NCBI GenBank assembly: GCA_900770285.1
Contig: CAAGJO010000016.1
Span: 49,315-113,314 of the forward strand
DNA from: Oscillospiraceae bacterium
GTDB lineage: Bacteria > Bacillota > Clostridia > Oscillospirales > Ruminococcaceae
Direction: 5' to 3'
DNA length: 64,000 nt
The position numbers and the translations under genes are program-made. Below, in pieces: positions 61,968-64,000 of this stretch; the stretch's first letter is position 1; each line of letters begins with the position of its first letter. The notes beneath the pieces are model-generated. The model saw only the letters and a program-made list of their open reading frames with translations. It was not told where the DNA came from and ran no database searches.

Positions 61968-62819
61968 ATGTCAAGGAAATATGCAATTTTAGGGGAATCT
62001 TTAAAACACACAATGTCACCGCCAATACACAAACGGCTTTTCGAGCTTAAAAACAGAGAATTTGAATACGAAATTTTAGAAATAAAACCTGAAGATTTAA
62101 AAGCAAATGCTGAGTATCTTGCGTCACTTAACGGGTATAATATAACCATACCTCATAAGGTGGGAATTATTGATTACACTGACAAATTGGACGAATCGGC
62201 TAAAAGATACAATTCTGTAAACTGCATTGACAACAAAAACGGAATTCACACAGGATATAACACCGACTGTGACGGCTTTCTCAGAACAATCCGTGCTATG
62301 AACATCGACTTTAACGGCAGCAGAGTTTTACTCATCGGCTGCGGCGGGGTTGGAAGAATGATGGCAATCGAAGCCGCTCTGGAAGGTGCCGACCTCTACA
62401 TTGCAGTACTGGAAAGCGACATGCCATTAGCTTTACAGGCTGCAAAAGAAATTAAAGCAGCAAAAGCTGACGCAAAGGTTACAATAGTTCTTAACACAGA
62501 AATTGACACCTCTGAGCAATATGCTCTCCTTATGAATGCCTGCCCCATCGGAATGTATCCAAAAACTGATGCCTGTCCTGTATCAGATGAGGTTATAAAA
62601 GTCTGTGACTCGGTTTTCGATGTTATTTACAATCCTCGTGAAACACAGCTTATGAAAAAGGCAAAAGCTCTTGGCAAAAAAGCGTCAGGAGGCATGGCTA
62701 TGCTTGTATGGCAGGCAGTTTCCGCTCATGAAATCTGGGACGGTGACACCTATACTGACAGTGAAGTACAAATCATTATTGAAGAAATGGAACAAAAAGT
62801 TGAAAAAGATTTCTCATAA
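61968..62819 (+). CDS. aroE: Shikimate dehydrogenase family protein
   Basis: NADP-dependent reduction of 3-dehydroshikimate, or of quinate-like substrates in related enzymes. The 283-residue protein has the substrate domain with the catalytic Lys64 (NITIPHKVG) and Asp100 (NTDCDG), and a Rossmann domain with LLIGCGGVGRMMAIEAA. The usual N-terminal SxS...HN motif is altered (TMSPPIHK), so substrate specificity may differ from true AroE. Normal length. It follows tetR by 12 bp with SD GAGGAG, and no other aromatic-pathway gene is near. Confidence 0.82.
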   Translation: MSRKYAILGESLKHTMSPPIHKRLFELKNREFEYEILEIKPEDLKANAEYLASLNGYNITIPHKVGIIDYTDKLDESAKRYNSVNCIDNKNGIHTGYNTDCDGFLRTIRAMNIDFNGSRVLLIGCGGVGRMMAIEAALEGADLYIAVLESDMPLALQAAKEIKAAKADAKVTIVLNTEIDTSEQYALLMNACPIGMYPKTDACPVSDEVIKVCDSVFDVIYNPRETQLMKKAKALGKKASGGMAMLVWQAVSAHEIWDGDTYTDSEVQIIIEEMEQKVEKDFS

Positions 62820-62828
62820 GATATTTTA

Positions 62829-62864
62829 AACAGAAAGCATAATACTCACTTTATGCTTTCTGTT
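62829..62864 (+). terminator. Terminator after aroE
   Basis: Perfect 14-bp stem (62829-62842 with 62851-62864), loop of 8 nt, AT-rich tail with a T-run. Confidence 0.88.
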
Positions 62865-62946
62865 ATTTAAAATATATATTTTTTTAAGATTATTCATCTG
62901 TATAATAGTTGTTTTTAACAAACATAAAATAAATCGCAAAAAAGTA

Positions 62947-62975
62947 TTGACAATTTTAATTTCATAGTGTATAAT
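62947..62975 (+). promoter_or_regulatory. Promoter of the tRNA-Met/tRNA-Glu pair
   Basis: Perfect -35 TTGACA (62947-62952), 17-bp spacer, perfect -10 TATAAT (62970-62975). Confidence 0.88.
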
Positions 62976-63029
62976 AAATAAGTCGCTGGACGAGAATAAA
63001 AATACTTCGAGTCAACAGTGTAAAACTAT

Positions 63030-63106
63030 GGCGGTATAGCTCAGTTGGCTAGAGCACTTGGTTCATACCCAGGGTGTCACCGGTTCAAATCCAGTTACCG
63101 CTACCA
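63030..63106 (+). tRNA. tRNA-Met(CAT), elongator type
   Basis: 77-nt tRNA with encoded CCA. Acceptor GGCGGTA/TACCGCT has a terminal G-U pair; the D-arm and 5' part match bacterial elongator tRNA-Met, and the anticodon stem lacks the three G-C pairs of initiator tRNA. The T-stem ACCGG/CCAGT contains a C-A mismatch. Confidence 0.9.
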
Positions 63107-63110
63107 TATC

Positions 63111-63185
63111 GGCCCGTTGGTCAAGTGGTTAAGACTCCGCCCTTTCACGGCGGCATCATGGGTTCAAATCCCGTACGGGTCACCA
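63111..63185 (+). tRNA. tRNA-Glu(TTC)
   Basis: 75-nt tRNA with encoded CCA. Anticodon stem CCGCC/GGCGG, loop CTTTCAC gives TTC; T-arm GGTTCAAATCC; acceptor GGCCCGT/ACGGGTC with one G-U pair. It lies 4 bp after tRNA-Met. Confidence 0.95.
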
Positions 63186-63207
63186 GTCCTAATACGGACA
63201 TCGTAAT

Positions 63208-63239
63208 ATCCGACATCATTTGTGGTGTCGGATGTTTTT
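63208..63239 (+). terminator. Terminator of the tRNA-Met/tRNA-Glu pair
   Basis: 8-bp stem ATCCGACA/TGTCGGAT, 10-nt loop, then five T (63235-63239). Confidence 0.85.
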
Positions 63240-63383
63240 ATACCGCTGATAAAGAATATCTATTTTTTCCAGGCAGTACACATTAATCCGAAGTACCCGC
63301 CCAATAACGCACCACTCTACCCAATCAAATCCAAATAGAGTAAAATAGAATTATCTAAGTAAGTCGAACTGGAGTTGGTCAGA

Positions 63384-63704
63384 ATGAACAACATTGCAAA
63401 AGTAAAAAAAGAAGTGCAGTTAAAACAGTGGGCGGAAATGGTTCAGTGCAGGAACAAGAGCGGATTAACAGTAACGCAGTGGTGTGCTGATAACAATATA
63501 AATCTTAAAACATACTATTATCGGCTCAAAAAAGTGCGGGAAGCTATGTGCAATGAGATTGAGACTCACGATATCGTGCCTGTAACACCTCAAACTGAAG
63601 AACAGTCTGCTCGAATTGATCTTTTAGTGGGCGATGTGAAAATATCACTGCCGGATAATTTCAGTTCAGACGCTTTGAGGAAAATTTTAGAGGTGCTGAA
63701 ATGA
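63384..63704 (+). CDS. tnpA: IS66 accessory protein TnpA
   Basis: A 106-residue helix-turn-helix protein of the IS66 TnpA type (QWAEMVQCRNKSGLTVTQWCADNNINLKTYYYRLKKVR), the small accessory DNA-binding partner needed for IS66 transposition. The start is the ATG at 63384, 9 nt from GGAG; an in-frame TTG at 63375 is less likely. Its stop overlaps the tnpB start (ATGA). Confidence 0.9.
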   Translation: MNNIAKVKKEVQLKQWAEMVQCRNKSGLTVTQWCADNNINLKTYYYRLKKVREAMCNEIETHDIVPVTPQTEEQSARIDLLVGDVKISLPDNFSSDALRKILEVLK

Positions 63705-64000
63705 TAGGCGACATAAGTCATGCTGACCATATCTACATAGTCTGCGGATATACCGATATGAGAAAGGCAATCGACGGTCTGGCTGCTATTGTTCAGCAGA
63801 ATTTTGGACTTGATGTTTTCTCCGGGAGTCTGTTTCTTTTCTGTGGAAAAAGATGTGACAGGATCAAGGCTCTGCTGTGGTAGGAGGACGGCTTTGTGAT
63901 GCTGTACAAACGCCTTGAAAACGGAAAATACAAATGGCCTCGTGATTCAAAGGAAGCAAAGCTGATAACACAGCAAGAGTTTCGCTGGCTGCTGGAAGGA
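63701..64000 (+). pseudogene. tnpB: IS66 accessory protein TnpB, interrupted by TAG
   Basis: Begins as a normal IS66 Orf2/TnpB (HADHIYIVCGYTDMRKAIDGLAAIV...GSLFLFCGKRCDRIKALLW), then meets TAG at 63881-63883. The same frame continues with EDGFVMLYKRLENGKYKWPR up to the window edge, so the conserved family sequence is intact apart from one codon that usually encodes Glu or Tyr here. One substitution explains it. The element is probably non-functional unless the codon is suppressed. Confidence 0.85.

Larger units (their letters stand above)
63384..64000 (+). mobile_element. IS66 family insertion sequence (left part; right end beyond window)
   Basis: Two accessory genes in the IS66 order tnpA-tnpB, with tnpB starting 4 bp inside the tnpA end. 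The large tnpC transposase would lie past the window. I could not identify the left terminal inverted repeat with certainty; it should lie between the tRNA terminator and 63384. Confidence 0.85.

Noticed and set aside
63030..63106. tRNA-Ile2 or initiator tRNA-Met instead of elongator tRNA-Met
   Set aside because: The acceptor and D-arm match elongator tRNA-Met, and the initiator G-C anticodon stem is absent.

Overview
This 64 kb window reads as chromosomal DNA of a low-GC, anaerobic, endospore-forming Clostridia, most likely a gut Ruminococcus/Oscillospiraceae-type bacterium. The evidence is a complete spoIIIA operon (AA to AH), spoIVA beside a SPOCS/LysM protein, a class III (oxygen-sensitive) ribonucleotide reductase with its activase, cytoplasmic cellobiose phosphorylase and type I pullulanase, and AT-rich intergenic DNA with near-consensus sigma-A promoters at 17-bp spacing. 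The genus is an inference; no marker here settles it.

Layout. 1-2262 (+): C-terminal part of CTP synthase, cut by the window edge, then a PtsI-like protein without the HPr-docking domain. 2374-6248 (-): pullulanase and HtpG, the latter behind a perfect CIRCE element. 6581-9085 (+): MetF with a long leader, a CPBP membrane protease and an Rrf2 regulator. 9206-13889 (-, one small + gene): a phosphoribosyltransferase-like protein, cellobiose phosphorylase and an SPFH/prohibitin-like gene interrupted by an in-frame amber codon. 14199-16475 (+): TatD, a GT2 glycosyltransferase and an SseB-like protein. 16521-20142: nrdD/nrdG (-) divergent from a Crp/Fnr regulator (+), with a palindrome between them. 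20306-24396 (+): Pth behind a multi-hairpin leader, then Mfd. 24488-34513 (-): SpoIVA, SPOCS/LysM protein, phosphoglucomutase, YifB, a ROK regulator, YdbC and a flippase. 34819-35775 (+): a membrane protein resembling a signal peptidase that has lost its active site. 35827-44213 (-): the spoIIIA operon, RadA and a YdbT/YdbS-like PH-domain pair. 44295-45650 (+): an alanine/Na+ symporter overlapping tail-to-tail with mnmG (-). 47521-53807 (-): a small membrane protein, fumarase alpha subunit, a structured RNA locus, an amidohydrolase, dUTPase, a lipoprotein, a U32 peptidase and ZapA. 53988-54182: two tRNA-Ser genes. 54486-55384 (-): DUF1700 and PadR. 55591-61955: an MMPL exporter with a giant heptad-repeat secreted protein (-), divergent from TetR (+). 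61968-62819: AroE-like protein. 63030-63185: tRNA-Met and tRNA-Glu. 63384-64000: an IS66-type element whose tnpB is broken.

How the genes fit together. Cellobiose phosphorylase yields glucose-1-phosphate, which phosphoglucomutase converts to glucose-6-phosphate; pullulanase debranches alpha-glucan inside the cell. SpoIIIAA-AH, SpoIVA and the SPOCS protein serve engulfment-stage signalling and coat assembly. NrdDG and dUTPase supply and clean the dNTP pool.

Most interesting signals. (1) A 225-nt RNA locus at 49000-49224 closed by a 10-bp end-to-end helix, with further nested long-range helices and a perfect promoter that starts transcription at the first helix base on the minus strand; it is 6S-like in general shape. 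(2) Exact 13-bp TetR operators, one covering the -35 of the exporter promoter. (3) A 231-bp (11-heptad) super-repeat inside the giant secreted protein. (4) A structured leader before pth. (5) Two genes broken by TAG. No CRISPR array, prophage or obvious defence island was seen.
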